A DNA stretch of 64,000 nucleotides from assembly GCA_022606425.2 (NCBI GenBank), contig JAHDVF020001024.1, positions 1,302,001-1,366,000 of the forward strand, given 5' to 3'. Both the position numbers and the translations under genes were made by a program. Origin of the DNA: Lepidostoma basale. Its lineage: Eukaryota; Arthropoda; Insecta; Trichoptera; Lepidostomatidae. The notes beneath the pieces are model-generated. The model ran no database searches and was not told the DNA's origin. It was given only the letters and a program-made list of their open reading frames with translations. Numbering within the stretch: the stretch's first letter is position 1; every line of letters begins with the position of its first letter. Of this stretch, positions 1-9,699 are shown piece by piece.

Positions 1-15
1 GAAGGGGGCTAAGTA

Positions 16-717
16 ATGGGTCAAAAAGTTCATCCCTATAGCCTGCGCTTGGGTATTAATAAGACGTGGAAAAGTTGTTGGTTTGTTGAACCAAAAGACT
101 ATGTTGAAACGTTACATGAAGATTTGAATCTAAGGAAAGTGTTGCTCAGTTATGCGGAATGTAAAAATGCTGATATCTCGGATGTCGAGATTGTTCGCCA
201 GCCCAATAAGATTACGATGGTTATCCATACAGCACGTCCTGGGGTTTTAATCGGGACGAAGGGTGCGACGATTGAAAAAATCAATGAAAACCTGCAGAAA
301 CTTACTGAGAAGGCGTTAAAGGTAAAGGTTAAAGAGTTACGCCGACCTGAAGTTGAAGCACAGGTTATTGCTATGAATGTTGCACGTCAGCTAAAGGGGA
401 GGAACCCTTTTAGAAAGGTTTTGAAGCAGTCGGTTATTGCAGCTATGAAGGCTGGAGCTCTAGGTATTAAGATTAAAATTTCTGGTCGACTCGGTGGTGC
501 TGAGATGGCACGTGATTTTGAGCAGAAAGAGGGTCGAGTGCCTCTTCATACCATTCGTGCCGATATTGATTACGGTTTTTCTGAAGCATTTACAACTTTT
601 GGCGCCATAGGTGTTAAGGTTTGGGTTTTCAAGGGTGAAATTCTGGGTACCGATCAAAAAGATGATGCGGGATCTTTGCTCAAAAAACGCGATTCAAAGG
701 AGAAGGCAGATGCTTAG
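16..717 (+). CDS. rpsC: 30S ribosomal protein S3
   Basis: Protein of 233 residues opening [20 protein letters not shown], the standard S3 start, with a KH-type RNA-binding stretch around residues 75-105 ([18 protein letters not shown]). S3 sits at the mRNA entry tunnel of the 30S subunit. It is the first complete gene of the window and lies in the middle of the S10/spc run; the genes before it are outside. The stop lies 8 bases inside rplP, so the two are probably translationally coupled. The C-terminus is a charged Lys/Asp-rich tail. Certain by family. Confidence 0.98.
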   Translation: MGQKVHPYSLRLGINKTWKSCWFVEPKDYVETLHEDLNLRKVLLSYAECKNADISDVEIVRQPNKITMVIHTARPGVLIGTKGATIEKINENLQKLTEKALKVKVKELRRPEVEAQVIAMNVARQLKGRNPFRKVLKQSVIAAMKAGALGIKIKISGRLGGAEMARDFEQKEGRVPLHTIRADIDYGFSEAFTTFGAIGVKVWVFKGEILGTDQKDDAGSLLKKRDSKEKADA

Positions 718-1135
718 TCCTAAAAGAGTTAAACATAGAAAAGTTCAGCGAGGCCGAATGAAAGGTGAGGCGACTAGTTGCAATACGGTGGTTTTTGGTG
801 ACTTTGCGTTGGTTAGTATGGGACTTAGTTGGATTACGGCTCGCCAGATAGAGGCTGCTCGTATTGCCATGACACGTCACATTAAGAGAGGTGGTCAGGT
901 ATGGATTCGTATTTTTCCTGATATTCCTTATACGAAGAAACCAGCTGAAACTCGTATGGGTAAAGGCAAGGGTAGTCCTGAAAAGTGGGTTACAATTGTA
1001 AAGCCTGGGACAGTTATGTTTGAGATGGATGGTGTAGAGGTATCAGTTGCTAAGAGAGCTATGGAGCTTGCTGGAGCTAAGTTGCCTATTCATACTAAAT
1101 TTGTAGAGCGTCGTGTTGTAGAGGTGCTGGAGTAA
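710..1135 (+). CDS. rplP: 50S ribosomal protein L16
   Basis: 141 residues starting [19 protein letters not shown], a canonical L16 N-terminus. The open frame extends further upstream into rpsC, but ATG 710 gives the conserved start and follows an AAGGAGAAGG ribosome binding site inside the end of rpsC. L16 organises the A-site region of the large subunit; the internal motif [14 protein letters not shown] is present. The stop overlaps the rpmC start by one base (TAATG). Confidence 0.98.
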   Translation: MLSPKRVKHRKVQRGRMKGEATSCNTVVFGDFALVSMGLSWITARQIEAARIAMTRHIKRGGQVWIRIFPDIPYTKKPAETRMGKGKGSPEKWVTIVKPGTVMFEMDGVEVSVAKRAMELAGAKLPIHTKFVERRVVEVLE

Positions 1136-1335
1136 TGGCTGTTGAAAAGTTTACTGAGCTCTCTGTAGAGGAGAAATCCCAAAAGAGAGATGAGTTGATA
1201 AAAAAGTTGCGGGAATACCGTTTTACTGCTGTAATGGGAAAGATTGAAAATGTGATGGAAAACCGTACTTTACGTCGTTCGATTGCACGTCTTAATACGC
1301 TCATCCATCAGCATAAATTGGGTAAGAGGTCGTAG
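1135..1335 (+). CDS. rpmC: 50S ribosomal protein L29
   Basis: 66 residues, the usual length, with the two-helix L29 pattern ([20 protein letters not shown], then [13 protein letters not shown]). L29 lies near the peptide exit tunnel and contributes to the docking site for SRP and trigger factor. It starts on the TAATG overlap with rplP, and rpsQ follows after 2 bases, so it has no separate expression signal. Only family and order support the call, but both are unambiguous. Confidence 0.96.
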   Translation: MAVEKFTELSVEEKSQKRDELIKKLREYRFTAVMGKIENVMENRTLRRSIARLNTLIHQHKLGKRS

Positions 1336-1337
1336 AG

Positions 1338-1607
1338 ATGGAAAAAACGACAAAGAAAGTTGTTAACAAGAAAACCTTTGAAGGTTTAGTAACCAGCGAC
1401 AAGATGGACAAAACCATTGTTGTGACGGTAGAGGGGAAAGTTTTGCATCCTCTGTATAAAAAGTATGTTGTTCGCAGTAAAAAGTACAAGGCACATGATG
1501 AAAAGAATGAAGCACAAATGGGTGATAAGGTCTCAATTCAAGAATGTCGGCCTGTATCAAAGGACAAATATTTTAGGTTGGTTAATATTATCGAGAAGGC
1601 CCGTTAA
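1338..1607 (+). CDS. rpsQ: 30S ribosomal protein S17
   Basis: 89 residues with the OB-fold core typical of S17 ([20 protein letters not shown], then [19 protein letters not shown] and [16 protein letters not shown]). S17 binds helices of the 5' domain of 16S rRNA early in 30S assembly. A short Lys-rich leader of about 12 residues precedes the core. It follows rpmC by 2 bases in the expected spc order. Confidence 0.97.
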   Translation: MEKTTKKVVNKKTFEGLVTSDKMDKTIVVTVEGKVLHPLYKKYVVRSKKYKAHDEKNEAQMGDKVSIQECRPVSKDKYFRLVNIIEKAR

Positions 1608-1623
1608 GGAAGGAGAGCATTAG

Positions 1624-1995
1624 ATGATTCAATTGCTTACTGTGATGACCGTGGCGGATAATTCGGGTGCTAAGCTTGCTCGCTGTATTAAAGTTCTCGG
1701 TGGTAGTAAAAAACGGTACGCTCGTATAGGTGACACGGTTGTTGTCTCTATTCGTGAGGTTACGCCTAATACGCCGGTTAAAAAGGGCGTTGTGCGCAAG
1801 GCTGTTGTTGTGCGTGTTAGTAAAGAATATAAGAGACCTGATGGCACATATGTGCGGTTTGATGACAATGCTTGTGTTTTACTGGATAATAATCAAAACC
1901 CAGTGGGCAAGCGTATCTTTGGGCCTGTGGCAAGAGAGCTTCGTGAAAAATCAAATTTCATGAAAATAATTTCACTTGCTCCTGAAGTTCTTTAG
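1624..1995 (+). CDS. rplN: 50S ribosomal protein L14
   Basis: 123 residues beginning [20 protein letters not shown] and ending in the conserved [21 protein letters not shown]14 is a five-stranded barrel at the subunit interface that contacts 16S rRNA through bridge B8. An AAGGAGAG ribosome binding site lies just before ATG 1624. Length and order are those of a normal spc operon. Confidence 0.98.
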   Translation: MIQLLTVMTVADNSGAKLARCIKVLGGSKKRYARIGDTVVVSIREVTPNTPVKKGVVRKAVVVRVSKEYKRPDGTYVRFDDNACVLLDNNQNPVGKRIFGPVARELREKSNFMKIISLAPEVL

Positions 1996-2010
1996 GAAGT
2001 AGGGGTTTCA

Positions 2011-2322
2011 ATGAATACTTGTAAGATTAAGAAAGGTGATACGGTTACGATTATTGCCGGTAAAGACAAGAAAAAAATCGGTAAAGTGCTACGTGTTGAT
2101 CGCAATAAAGGGCGTGTTGTTGTAGAAAATTGTAACATCATGAAAAAAACCCAGCGTGCACGTCAAGAGGGAGAGAAAGGTCAAATCTTAGAACTTGAGG
2201 CAGCTTTACACATATCTAATGTTATGCTAAACTGTCCAAAATGTGGGCCGGTACGCTCTGCTTTTAAAATTGAAGGTGACAAAAAGATTAGGATCTGTAA
2301 AAAATGTGGGGGAGTGCTGTAA
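2011..2322 (+). CDS. rplX: 50S ribosomal protein L24
   Basis: 103 residues with an N-terminal KOW motif (KKGDTVTIIAGKDKKKIGKV) that binds the 5' end of 23S rRNA and starts 50S assembly. The C-terminal part carries two CxxC-type pairs (LNCPKCG around residue 75 and ICKKCGG near the end), so this L24 probably has a small zinc ribbon. It abuts rplE without a gap. Confidence 0.97.
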   Translation: MNTCKIKKGDTVTIIAGKDKKKIGKVLRVDRNKGRVVVENCNIMKKTQRARQEGEKGQILELEAALHISNVMLNCPKCGPVRSAFKIEGDKKIRICKKCGGVL

Positions 2323-2886
2323 ATGAGTAAAAATATTGCAGGGAAAAACCCACGTCTGAAACAGATCTATCGTGAAAAAATTATTCCTCAGTTAATGGAA
2401 GAGCTAAGCTACAAGAATGTTATGCAGGTGCCTACCATAGAAAAAATTGTAGTATCTGTAGGTGTTGGTGAAGCGGTTAGTAATAAAAAAGTTTTAGATG
2501 TTGCCGTTAAGGAGCTTGGGCAAATTACGGGGCAGCATCCTATTAAGACAAAGGCACACCAGTCGATTGCTAATTTCAAGATTCGTAAAGGCATGGAAAT
2601 TGGTGCAAAAGTTACCCTAAGGGGAGTGGTCATGTGGGAGTTTCTTGATCGATTGGTGAGCGTTGCCTTGCCTAGGGTTAAAGATTTCCGTGGAGTAAAT
2701 CCGAAGGCTTTTGATGGGCGAGGTAACTATAGCTTAGGTATCACTGAGCAGATTATCTTTCCTGAAATTAATTTTGATGAAATAGAGTCTGTTTCTGGTT
2801 TAAATGTGGCTTTTGTTACCACTGCAAAAACAAATAATGAGGCAAAGGCACTTTTAAAGAGTTTCGGTATGCCTTTTGCGAAGTAG
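2323..2886 (+). CDS. rplE: 50S ribosomal protein L5
   Basis: 187 residues, with the family stretches [15 protein letters not shown] and [20 protein letters not shown] and the C-terminal [20 protein letters not shown]5 binds 5S rRNA and bridges to S13 in the head of the small subunit. It begins immediately after the rplX stop, which suggests coupled translation. Length is slightly above the usual 179. Confidence 0.98.
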   Translation: MSKNIAGKNPRLKQIYREKIIPQLMEELSYKNVMQVPTIEKIVVSVGVGEAVSNKKVLDVAVKELGQITGQHPIKTKAHQSIANFKIRKGMEIGAKVTLRGVVMWEFLDRLVSVALPRVKDFRGVNPKAFDGRGNYSLGITEQIIFPEINFDEIESVSGLNVAFVTTAKTNNEAKALLKSFGMPFAK

Positions 2887-2900
2887 GGGATAGGATAGAG

Positions 2901-3086
2901 ATGGCTAAAAAATCATTGATTAATAAAGCAAATAAAACTCCTAAATTTTCGACTCGAGCCTATAATCGTTGTCGCATTTGTGGTCGATCACGTGGGTTTC
3001 TACGTAAATTTGCTATGTGTCGTATTTGTTTTAGAGAACTAGCTAGCCGTGGTATGATCCCCGGTGTTACTAAATCGAGTTGGTAG
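2901..3086 (+). CDS. rpsZ: 30S ribosomal protein S14, zinc-binding short form
   Basis: 61 residues, the short type Z form, with the zinc ribbon [20 protein letters not shown] (two CxxC pairs). S14 is a late-binding protein in the 30S head. Only this C+ form is seen in the window; whether a zinc-free paralogue exists elsewhere cannot be told. It follows rplE by 14 bases. Confidence 0.97.
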   Translation: MAKKSLINKANKTPKFSTRAYNRCRICGRSRGFLRKFAMCRICFRELASRGMIPGVTKSSW

Positions 3087-3097
3087 GAGAGAAATAA

Positions 3098-3496
3098 ATG
3101 AGTGTTTCAGATCCGCTAGCGGATATGCTAACTAAAATTCGTAATGCTAATAGTGCAAAACATGAGAAAGTTGATATTTCACTTTCTAAGTTAAAGCTAG
3201 AAATCATTAAAATTTTAAAAAATGAAGGCTATATCAAAAATTTTAAGAAAAGTACTAAAGACGAAATGAACGTTATTAGTGTGTTTCTAAAATATGATGA
3301 TAAACAGAATCCTGTGGTGCATGGTCTTGAGTCGTTATCAACCCCTGGTCGTCGTGTTTACACGGGTTACAAGAGCATGCCAAGGGTGTTTAATGGCTTT
3401 GGATCGGTTATTGTATCAACAAGTAAAGGTATTATTACTGGCAGGAAAGCAGTTGAGCAGCAAGTTGGCGGCGAGCTTTTGTGTCGAGTATGGTAA
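3098..3496 (+). CDS. rpsH: 30S ribosomal protein S8
   Basis: 132 residues opening with [19 protein letters not shown] and ending in the conserved [20 protein letters not shown] type C-terminus. S8 binds the central domain of 16S rRNA and, in several bacteria, represses its own operon through mRNA mimicry. Normal length and place between rpsZ and rplF. Confidence 0.98.
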   Translation: MSVSDPLADMLTKIRNANSAKHEKVDISLSKLKLEIIKILKNEGYIKNFKKSTKDEMNVISVFLKYDDKQNPVVHGLESLSTPGRRVYTGYKSMPRVFNGFGSVIVSTSKGIITGRKAVEQQVGGELLCRVW

Positions 3497-3507
3497 AGGA
3501 ATAATAG

Positions 3508-4047
3508 ATGTCGCGTGTAGGTAAAAAAGAGATTAGTGTTCCTGCTGGTGTAACAGTTGTTGCCAAAGATGGGTTACTGACTGTGAAGGGAGCCAAGGGA
3601 GAGCTATTACAGGATTTTCGTCCTGAAGTTAGTTTTGAAATTGATGCTAATGTGATTAAAGTAACCCGCGTAGATGATAGCAAACGTGCTATGGCTATGC
3701 ATGGCTTATATCGCAACTTATTAGCAAATATGGTGCAGGGAGTATCGGCTGGGTTTGTAAAAACTCTCTTGATTTCGGGTACGGGCTACCGTGCGGAGTT
3801 AAAGGGGCAAAGCTTGTTACTTAATCTAGGCTATTCGACGCAGATTGAATATGTAGCTCCTGTTGGTGTTGTTTTATCATGTGAGACTCCAACGAAACTC
3901 CATGTGAGTGGAATTAGTAAGGAGTTGGTGGGGCAGGTTGCTGCTGAAGTGAGGGGACTTAGAAAACCCGCTACCTATTCGGATAAGGGAATTCGTTATT
4001 CTGATGAAATTGTCCGCCGAAAAGTTGGTAAAACAGGTGTTAAATAG
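3508..4047 (+). CDS. rplF: 50S ribosomal protein L6
   Basis: 179 residues with the duplicated L6 fold: MSRVGKKEISVPAGVTV at the N-terminus and the C-terminal block RGLRKPATYSDKGIRYSDE. L6 lies near the sarcin-ricin loop and the factor-binding centre. It stands in the standard place between rpsH and rplR, and the spacing shows no internal promoter. Confidence 0.98.
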   Translation: MSRVGKKEISVPAGVTVVAKDGLLTVKGAKGELLQDFRPEVSFEIDANVIKVTRVDDSKRAMAMHGLYRNLLANMVQGVSAGFVKTLLISGTGYRAELKGQSLLLNLGYSTQIEYVAPVGVVLSCETPTKLHVSGISKELVGQVAAEVRGLRKPATYSDKGIRYSDEIVRRKVGKTGVK

Positions 4048-4061
4048 GAAAGGCGATAAAA

Positions 4062-4421
4062 ATGACTAGACTAGAGAAAAAGAATAAGCAACGTGCTGGT
4101 CGTAAAATCCATATTAGGAAGAGAGTTTCTGGTACGGCTGAGCGTCCTAGGATGTGTGTTTTTAAAAGTAATATGCGTCTGTATGTTCAAATTATTGATG
4201 ATGTTAAAAAGGTAACACTTCTTGCTGCTTCGACGTTAGACGGGGATTTAAGAGATTGTCGTGCTAATGTTGCCGGTGGGGAAAAACTTGGAGCAGTTAT
4301 TGGTAAAAAAATTAAGGATAGTGGCTTAACGGCTGTTGTTTTTGATCGAAATGGTTACAAATATCATGGTGTTGTGAAAGCAATCGCCGATGCCGCACGC
4401 AGTGCAGGCATCCAGTTTTAG
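4062..4421 (+). CDS. rplR: 50S ribosomal protein L18
   Basis: 119 residues, basic N-terminus ([20 protein letters not shown]) followed by the 5S rRNA-binding fold and the conserved [20 protein letters not shown] near the end. L18 joins L5 and L25-type proteins in the 5S particle. Typical length and place; the rpsE start follows after 10 bases. Confidence 0.98.
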   Translation: MTRLEKKNKQRAGRKIHIRKRVSGTAERPRMCVFKSNMRLYVQIIDDVKKVTLLAASTLDGDLRDCRANVAGGEKLGAVIGKKIKDSGLTAVVFDRNGYKYHGVVKAIADAARSAGIQF

Positions 4422-4431
4422 GGAGCGATCG

Positions 4432-4938
4432 ATGCGTAGAGAAGGTAAAAGAGAAGAGGTAAAGGAATTTACTGAAAAACTTATCAAGTTAAATCGTGTG
4501 GCTAAAGTGGTAAAGGGCGGTCGTCGTTTTTCGTTTAGTGCACTTGTAGTGGTTGGTGATGGTAAGGGTAGAGCAGGTTATGGTTTTGGCAAGGCGAATG
4601 ATGTCTCTGAGGCTATCAGAAAGGCCGTTGATCGTGCCAAGAGAAGCTTGAGGGTTGTCCCTTTAAAAAACAGTACCTTGCCACATGAAGTCATGGGACA
4701 ATTTAAGAGTGCAAGGGTTTTATTGAAGCCCGCTGCCCCTGGTACTGGTATTATTGCCGGTGGCCATGTTCGTGCGGTGATGGAAGCTGCAGGAGTCCAC
4801 GATGTTTTGAGTAAAAGCTTGGGAGCAAAAAACTCAATTAATATTATTAAAGCTGTTTTTGATGGTTTTGAGCGTACGATGAGCGTTAATGAAGTTACCT
4901 CAGGACGTGGTCGCTCGGTTAAAGAGATTTGGGGGTAG
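4432..4938 (+). CDS. rpsE: 30S ribosomal protein S5
   Basis: 168 residues. ATG 4432 is chosen over an upstream in-frame ATG inside rplR because it gives [19 protein letters not shown] and is preceded by GGGAGCGATCG. The S5 double-stranded RNA-binding domain ([20 protein letters not shown]) and the C-terminal [11 protein letters not shown] region are clear. S5 lies at the mRNA entry pore and influences decoding accuracy. Confidence 0.97.
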   Translation: MRREGKREEVKEFTEKLIKLNRVAKVVKGGRRFSFSALVVVGDGKGRAGYGFGKANDVSEAIRKAVDRAKRSLRVVPLKNSTLPHEVMGQFKSARVLLKPAAPGTGIIAGGHVRAVMEAAGVHDVLSKSLGAKNSINIIKAVFDGFERTMSVNEVTSGRGRSVKEIWG

Positions 4939-4941
4939 GGC

Positions 4942-5127
4942 GTGGCTAAAAAAGTTTGTGTTACATTGGTGAAGAGTAAATTTGGTCGCCTCCCTAACCA
5001 GAGAGCCACCGTTAAGGCGATTGGCTTGAATAAAATCGATAGTTCAGTTACTGTCGATTTAAATCCTGCCTTAGAGGGTATGATAAAAACGATTGCCCAT
5101 CTCGTTACAGTGAAGGAGATTGTTTAG
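4942..5127 (+). CDS. rpmD: 50S ribosomal protein L30
   Basis: 61 residues from a GTG start 3 bases after rpsE. It has the L30 ferredoxin-like pattern (KVCVTLVKSKFGRLPNQRAT, then VKAIGLNKIDSSV). This is an accessory 50S protein absent from some lineages. It abuts the rplO ATG directly. The GTG start is supported by the lack of any alternative in the 3-base gap. Confidence 0.95.
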   Translation: MAKKVCVTLVKSKFGRLPNQRATVKAIGLNKIDSSVTVDLNPALEGMIKTIAHLVTVKEIV

Positions 5128-5574
5128 ATGTCAGATTTTATATTACGTGCTCCTTATGGTGCAACGAAAAATAGAAAACGTGTCGGGCGTGGTCAAGGAA
5201 GCGGTCTTGGTACCACTTCTGGTAGTGGTAATAATGGGCAAAAGGCTCGATCTGGTGGATCTGGTGGGCCCTATTTGGGTTTTGAGGGAGGACAGGTGCC
5301 TCTCTACAGGCGTCTTGCGACAAGAGGCTTTACTAATGCAAGGTTCGCTATTAATTACGTATGTCTTAATCTTGACCGCATCGAGACTAGTTTTGAGTCA
5401 GATGAGTCTCTCAACTTAGAGACTTTGCGGCAAAAAGGGTTGATCAAAAACCATGAGCTTCTTGTTAAAATACTATCGAAAGGTACATTGACAAAAAACA
5501 TTACTGTTTCAGGTGTTAAATTGTCGGCCTCTGCTAGGGAAAAAATAGAAAAAGCCGGTGGCAAGGTTCTTTAA
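5128..5574 (+). CDS. rplO: 50S ribosomal protein L15
   Basis: 148 residues with the Gly/Arg-rich N-terminal extension (GRGQGSGLGTTSGSGNNGQK) that threads into the 50S core, followed by GGPYLGFEGGQVPLYRRLA and the conserved C-terminal SASAREKIEKAGGKV. Same length class as most bacteria. It is the last ribosomal gene before secY. Confidence 0.98.
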   Translation: MSDFILRAPYGATKNRKRVGRGQGSGLGTTSGSGNNGQKARSGGSGGPYLGFEGGQVPLYRRLATRGFTNARFAINYVCLNLDRIETSFESDESLNLETLRQKGLIKNHELLVKILSKGTLTKNITVSGVKLSASAREKIEKAGGKVL

Positions 5575-5597
5575 TAAAAGATCAAGGATTTAAATAT

Positions 5598-6923
5598 ATG
5601 GCTAACAGTGCGTTGTCGGACATTTTTAAGATACGGGAACTAAGAGAAAGAATAATTTTTACAATTACTCTTTTGATCGTTTTTCGTATTGGTGCGGTCA
5701 TTCCTATACCGGGGATTGATGCTGCAACCATTAATAAAGTTAACGCTGCCAATGCAGGAAGCAGTGGTGGTGTTGCTGACTATTTGGATTTTTTTTCCGG
5801 TGGAGCCTTTTCTAGGTATTCTGTTTTGATGCTCGGTATTATGCCTTATATATCGGCGCAGATTATCATGCAGGTCGCAACTATTGCATTTCCTTCGTTG
5901 AAGAGAATGCTTGAAGAGGATGGTGGAAGGCGAAAATTTCATCGTTACACACGTTTGGGCACTGTTATTGTCTGTGTTGTACAGGGTTTTGCCTTTGCTA
6001 AGGGGGCTCTTACTATTGAGGGGGCTATCTTTGATGGGTTTTCTAGTGCTCAGTTTATGACAGTCGCTATTTTGTCGGTAACGGCAGGATCGCTATTTTT
6101 AGTCTGGCTTGGAGAGCAGGTAACTCAAAAAGGTATTGGTAATGGTGTATCCCTTATAATATTTGCTGGTATCGTTGCACGTATTCCTGAGGCTTTTGTG
6201 CAACTATTTGCTGAAATTAGAATGGGTACGGTTAATCCTGTCTTTGTGTTGATGGCTATAGGAATGTTTGCTGTTATTGTTGCCGTTGTTGTCTTTGAGC
6301 AACAGGGTGAGAGGAAGATACCTGTCAACTATGCTAAACGGGTTGTAGGCAGGCAAATGGTGCAAGCACAAAATTCTTATATACCCTTTAAGCTTAATCC
6401 TTCTGGTGTTATTCCTATTATTTTTGCTTCATCAATTTTAACATTCCCTTTGCAAATTTTAGGGCCTCTGGCTACTGCGGGTTCAAATTTACAGAAAGTG
6501 CTCTACTTTTTACGCCCCGAAGGGTTTGCTTATAATCTTTTTTATGCCATTTTTATCATTTTATTTGCCTACTTCTACACCCAAGTATCTTTAAATCCAA
6601 TAGAAGTTGCTAGGCAGATTCGAGAACATGGAGGAGTTATTCCTGGTGTACGGAGTGATCAAATGGAGAAGTATCTCCAAGCGATATTAAATCGTATTGT
6701 TTTACCAGGAGCTTTGTTTTTGGCAGCTATTGCATTAATGCCTACTTTTATAGTAAACTTAATGGGATTACCAGGAAGTGTCGCCTATTTGATGGGGGGT
6801 ACGAGTCTTTTGATTATTGTGGGTGTTGATCTCGACACGATGAGTCAAATTGAGGGTCATCTTAAAATGCACCAACATGATGGATTAGTTGCAAAGGGTA
6901 GAATTAAGTCAAGAAATATCTAA
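5598..6923 (+). CDS. secY: Preprotein translocase channel subunit SecY
   Basis: 441 residues with about ten membrane helices: an N-terminal cytoplasmic helix and TM1 (IIFTITLLIVFRIGAVIPIP), a plug-region hallmark, and the C-terminal cytoplasmic loop with NPIEVARQIREHGGVIPGVR. SecY forms the protein-conducting pore and here would export the many lipoproteins of the window together with SecDF-YajC. adk, infA and map, often found next to secY, are not here; rpmJ follows after 15 bases. Confidence 0.98.
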   Translation: MANSALSDIFKIRELRERIIFTITLLIVFRIGAVIPIPGIDAATINKVNAANAGSSGGVADYLDFFSGGAFSRYSVLMLGIMPYISAQIIMQVATIAFPSLKRMLEEDGGRRKFHRYTRLGTVIVCVVQGFAFAKGALTIEGAIFDGFSSAQFMTVAILSVTAGSLFLVWLGEQVTQKGIGNGVSLIIFAGIVARIPEAFVQLFAEIRMGTVNPVFVLMAIGMFAVIVAVVVFEQQGERKIPVNYAKRVVGRQMVQAQNSYIPFKLNPSGVIPIIFASSILTFPLQILGPLATAGSNLQKVLYFLRPEGFAYNLFYAIFIILFAYFYTQVSLNPIEVARQIREHGGVIPGVRSDQMEKYLQAILNRIVLPGALFLAAIALMPTFIVNLMGLPGSVAYLMGGTSLLIIVGVDLDTMSQIEGHLKMHQHDGLVAKGRIKSRNI

Positions 6924-6938
6924 AAACGCGAGGTTTTT

Positions 6939-7052
6939 ATGAAGGTTAGAGTGAGTGTAAAGCCAATGTGCGATAAGTGCAAGGTTATTAGAAGGTTTGG
7001 TGTTGTTCGTATTATTTGCGAAAATCCTAAACACAAACAGAGACAAGGGTAG
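6939..7052 (+). CDS. rpmJ: 50S ribosomal protein L36
   Basis: 37 codons between secY and rpsM, read directly from the sequence: [20 protein letters not shown] at the start, then [17 protein letters not shown]. The CxxC, Cys and His ligands of the zinc-binding (C+) form are all present. An AGG-containing ribosome binding site (GCGAGG) precedes ATG 6939. L36 stabilises 23S rRNA folding late in assembly. Confidence 0.96.
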   Translation: MKVRVSVKPMCDKCKVIRRFGVVRIICENPKHKQRQG

Positions 7053-7060
7053 GGGTTGAA

Positions 7061-7426
7061 ATGGCTAGAATAGCAGGTATTGATTTACCTAATAAACACA
7101 CTGATATTGCCCTGACCTATATTTTTGGGATTGGCCGTACTAAGGCTATTGAAATATGTGCTAAAACAGGTATTGATACAGAAACACGTATCAATGACTT
7201 GTCTGCTGATGATATTGGTAAATTGCGTAATACTATTGAGAATGACTATAAGGTTGAAGGTCGTCTTCGCAGTGAGATAGCACTTAACATCAAACGGTTA
7301 ATGGATATTGGTTGTTATCGTGGGCTAAGGCATCGCAAGGGTCTTCCTGTTAATGGTCAACGTACTCGTACTAATGCTCGTACTCGCAAAGGTAAGAAAA
7401 AGACTGTAGCGAAGAAGAAGAAATAG
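7061..7426 (+). CDS. rpsM: 30S ribosomal protein S13
   Basis: 121 residues beginning [20 protein letters not shown] with the helix-hairpin-helix-like core and the C-terminal [20 protein letters not shown] and a Lys-rich tail. S13 contacts the P-site tRNA and forms bridges to L5. First gene of the alpha block, 8 bases after rpmJ. Confidence 0.98.
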   Translation: MARIAGIDLPNKHTDIALTYIFGIGRTKAIEICAKTGIDTETRINDLSADDIGKLRNTIENDYKVEGRLRSEIALNIKRLMDIGCYRGLRHRKGLPVNGQRTRTNARTRKGKKKTVAKKKK

Positions 7427-7441
7427 GAGAGTATTAAGTAG

Positions 7442-7816
7442 ATGGCAAAGATAAAAAAAGAAAAAAGAATGGTTTATGAGGGGAAGGTCTTTATACAGGC
7501 CACCTTTAATAATACAATTGTTACAATAACAGATATGAAAGGTGCAACATTATCATGGTGCTCTGCTGGGCAATTGGGCTTTCGTGGTGCTAAAAAATCT
7601 ACGCCTTTTGCTGCCCAGAGCTGTGTTGAAACAGCCATTGGTAAGGCTAAGGATACAGGACTGCAAGAGGTTCATGTCTATGTTAAGGGGCCCGGTGTTG
7701 GTCGTGAATCAGCGATAAGAAGTTTAGGTACGTTAGGCCTTCACGTTAAGAGTATTGACGATGTTACTCCTATTCCTCATAATGGTTGTCGCCCACCAAA
7801 AGCTAGAAGAATTTAG
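7442..7816 (+). CDS. rpsK: 30S ribosomal protein S11
   Basis: 124 residues, with [20 protein letters not shown] and the conserved C-terminus [18 protein letters not shown]11 sits in the platform near the mRNA exit. In many bacteria rpsD follows here; in this operon rpoA comes next after 14 bases, so S4 must be encoded elsewhere. Confidence 0.98.
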   Translation: MAKIKKEKRMVYEGKVFIQATFNNTIVTITDMKGATLSWCSAGQLGFRGAKKSTPFAAQSCVETAIGKAKDTGLQEVHVYVKGPGVGRESAIRSLGTLGLHVKSIDDVTPIPHNGCRPPKARRI

Positions 7817-7830
7817 AAAGAGGGATATAA

Positions 7831-8883
7831 ATGGCACGCAAAAATCTTTTAAAAGGATTGAAAAGACCAAAAAGTATTGTTTTTGAACATGCGGAAGAGA
7901 CATCAAATTATGGTCGTTTTATAGCCTACCCCTTTGAGCGTGGTTATGGACAAACTATTGGTAATAGTTTGCGTCGTATTTTACTCTCTAGCATCCAAGG
8001 CTATGCCGTAGCTGCTATCCGTATTCAAAGCTATAAAGGTGCTGGAGATATTGGGCATGTTATTACGAGTGAATTTGAGGCAATTCCAGATGTTATTGAG
8101 GATACGCCTGCAATCATTCAAAATCTGAAGATGCTTCAGCTGCGTCTACCCGAAGAGATGGAAGAGCAGACCATATTGATCGAGTGGCGGGGTGAGGGTG
8201 TTTTAACAGGTGCCGATCTTGAAAAAGATGGGGTTGAGGTGATGAATAAGGATTTGGTGATCTGTTCAATGATGCCTCAGGCTTACTTGGATATTGAAAT
8301 TCAAATTAATTTTGGTCGTGGCTATGTACCCGTTGAGGTAAATGCGGCGTTGATCGATATTGTAGGTAGTTTACCCATTGATTCGGTCTACTCGCCTGTT
8401 AGTCGCGTGAAAATTGCTGTGGAGGACTACCGAGTAGGGCATCGTGCCGACTACGATAAGCTTGTTCTTGATATTTGGACAAATGGGGTTATTAATCCTA
8501 CTGATGCTTTAGCTGAAGCAGCGAAAATTGCTAAAGAGCATTTATCAATTTTTATTAATTTTGATGAAGCGAATATACAGGATCATGATGAAGTTGATGA
8601 AGATGAGCAGCGATTACGTATTCTACTTGATACATCGGTTGCAGAGCTAGAGTTATCGGTAAGATCGGCAAACTGCTTGAAAAATGCTCAAATTAGTACG
8701 TTACGCGATTTAACACGTAAAACTGAGGATGATTTAGCTAGAACGCGTAATTTTGGTAAAAAGAGCTTACAAGAAATTAAAGAAAAACTTAAAGAGTGGG
8801 GTCTTAGCTTGGCCATGACTGATTACACAATGGTAAAAGAGAGCTTAAGATTAGGTAAGCCACTAGGTAAAAGGGAAGAATAG
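7831..8883 (+). CDS. rpoA: RNA polymerase alpha subunit
   Basis: 350 residues. The N-terminal dimerisation domain has [20 protein letters not shown] followed by [16 protein letters not shown]. The C-terminal DNA-binding domain contains [20 protein letters not shown] and the [17 protein letters not shown] helix. Alpha dimers start polymerase assembly and contact UP elements and activators. Cotranscribed with rpsK and rplQ; the gap to rplQ is 2 bases. Confidence 0.98.
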   Translation: MARKNLLKGLKRPKSIVFEHAEETSNYGRFIAYPFERGYGQTIGNSLRRILLSSIQGYAVAAIRIQSYKGAGDIGHVITSEFEAIPDVIEDTPAIIQNLKMLQLRLPEEMEEQTILIEWRGEGVLTGADLEKDGVEVMNKDLVICSMMPQAYLDIEIQINFGRGYVPVEVNAALIDIVGSLPIDSVYSPVSRVKIAVEDYRVGHRADYDKLVLDIWTNGVINPTDALAEAAKIAKEHLSIFINFDEANIQDHDEVDEDEQRLRILLDTSVAELELSVRSANCLKNAQISTLRDLTRKTEDDLARTRNFGKKSLQEIKEKLKEWGLSLAMTDYTMVKESLRLGKPLGKREE

Positions 8884-8885
8884 AG

Positions 8886-9410
8886 ATGCATAATAAAACA
8901 GGATTTAATCGCTTAGATCGTAAGCCGAGCCATCGTCGTGCAATGCTTCGTAATATGGTGATGTCGCTGCTAGAGCACGAGCATATTACAACAACAAAGG
9001 CCAAGGCTCGTGAGGCTTGTCGTAAAGCAGAAAAGATGATTACAAGAGCTAAGGTTGATACTGTTCATCATCGTCGTTTGATTGCTCGTGATGTGAATGA
9101 TAAGGAACTGGTGAAAAAACTTTTTTCTGAGTTGGCACCACGTTATGCCATGCGTAATGGTGGCTACACACGTATTATCAAGCTAGGTATGCGCCAAGGA
9201 GATGCAGCACACATGGTTTTACTTGAGCTTGTTGACCGCCCGAATGGCTTTGATACTGCAAAAAATGAGATGAAAAAATCTTCTAGCAAAAAAAGTGTGA
9301 CTTCAAAAGCTAATGCAGGAGCTAAAAAAATTAAAGATGTCACTACCAAGCAATCTGGTAGTGAGTTAGATGATTTAGTTGTTAGTGATTCTTCATTGAC
9401 TAGTAATTAA
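8886..9410 (+). CDS. rplQ: 50S ribosomal protein L17 with C-terminal extension
   Basis: 174 residues. The first 118 or so match L17 ([20 protein letters not shown], then [14 protein letters not shown]). The remaining 55 form a low-complexity Lys/Ser-rich tail ([20 protein letters not shown]), so the protein is longer than the usual 115-130. Basic tails on L17 occur in several phyla; what it does here is unknown. Last protein gene of the operon; a tRNA follows 33 bases later. Confidence 0.96.
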   Translation: MHNKTGFNRLDRKPSHRRAMLRNMVMSLLEHEHITTTKAKAREACRKAEKMITRAKVDTVHHRRLIARDVNDKELVKKLFSELAPRYAMRNGGYTRIIKLGMRQGDAAHMVLLELVDRPNGFDTAKNEMKKSSSKKSVTSKANAGAKKIKDVTTKQSGSELDDLVVSDSSLTSN

Positions 9411-9443
9411 TGTTATGGTCTCCCTGGGGGCCTTAATATAATC

Positions 9444-9449
9444 GGGCCC

Positions 9450-9493
<44 letters not shown>

Positions 9494-9517
9494 TCGGTTC
9501 AAGTCCGAGTGGGCCCA
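9444..9517 (+). tRNA. tRNA with CAU anticodon (Ile2 or elongator Met)
   Basis: A 74-base cloverleaf: 7-bp acceptor stem GGGCCCG paired with the GGGCCC end, D-loop AGCTCAGTTGGTTAGAGC, anticodon loop CTCATAA (CAU at 9478-9480) and T-loop GGTTCAAGTCC. It ends with discriminator A and the CCA is not encoded. C4-G69 and C5-G68 pairs are known TilS determinants and favour lysidine-modified tRNA-Ile2, but elongator Met cannot be excluded. No promoter is placed to start it, so it is probably carried on the ribosomal protein transcript and cut out. Confidence 0.93.
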
Positions 9518-9547
9518 AAACGCCTAGCAATAGCTAGGCGTTTTTAT
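9517..9547 (+). terminator. Rho-independent terminator of the ribosomal protein operon
   Basis: A perfect 8-bp stem CGCCTAGC/GCTAGGCG (9521-9528 with 9533-9540) with loop AATA, preceded by AAAA and followed by TTTTTATTATT. It directly follows the tRNA and closes the long operon. The A run before the stem means it could also stop transcripts from the right. Confidence 0.92.
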
Positions 9548-9699
9548 TATTAATATTAATAATAAAACAGTATAACTGCCTAAATGTTGTTTTAACGATC
9601 AGCATAGACTAAAAGGAAACTTTTAAAATTTGAGCAAGTAAAATTTGTTATATGATTGAAGAATAGATCATTATATAATGATAACAGTAGATAGATAAA

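Noticed and set aside
9396..9442. Separate promoter for the CAU tRNA (TTGACT and TATAAT)
   Set aside because: The two boxes are 35 bases apart and the TATAAT ends one base before the tRNA, so initiation would fall inside it.
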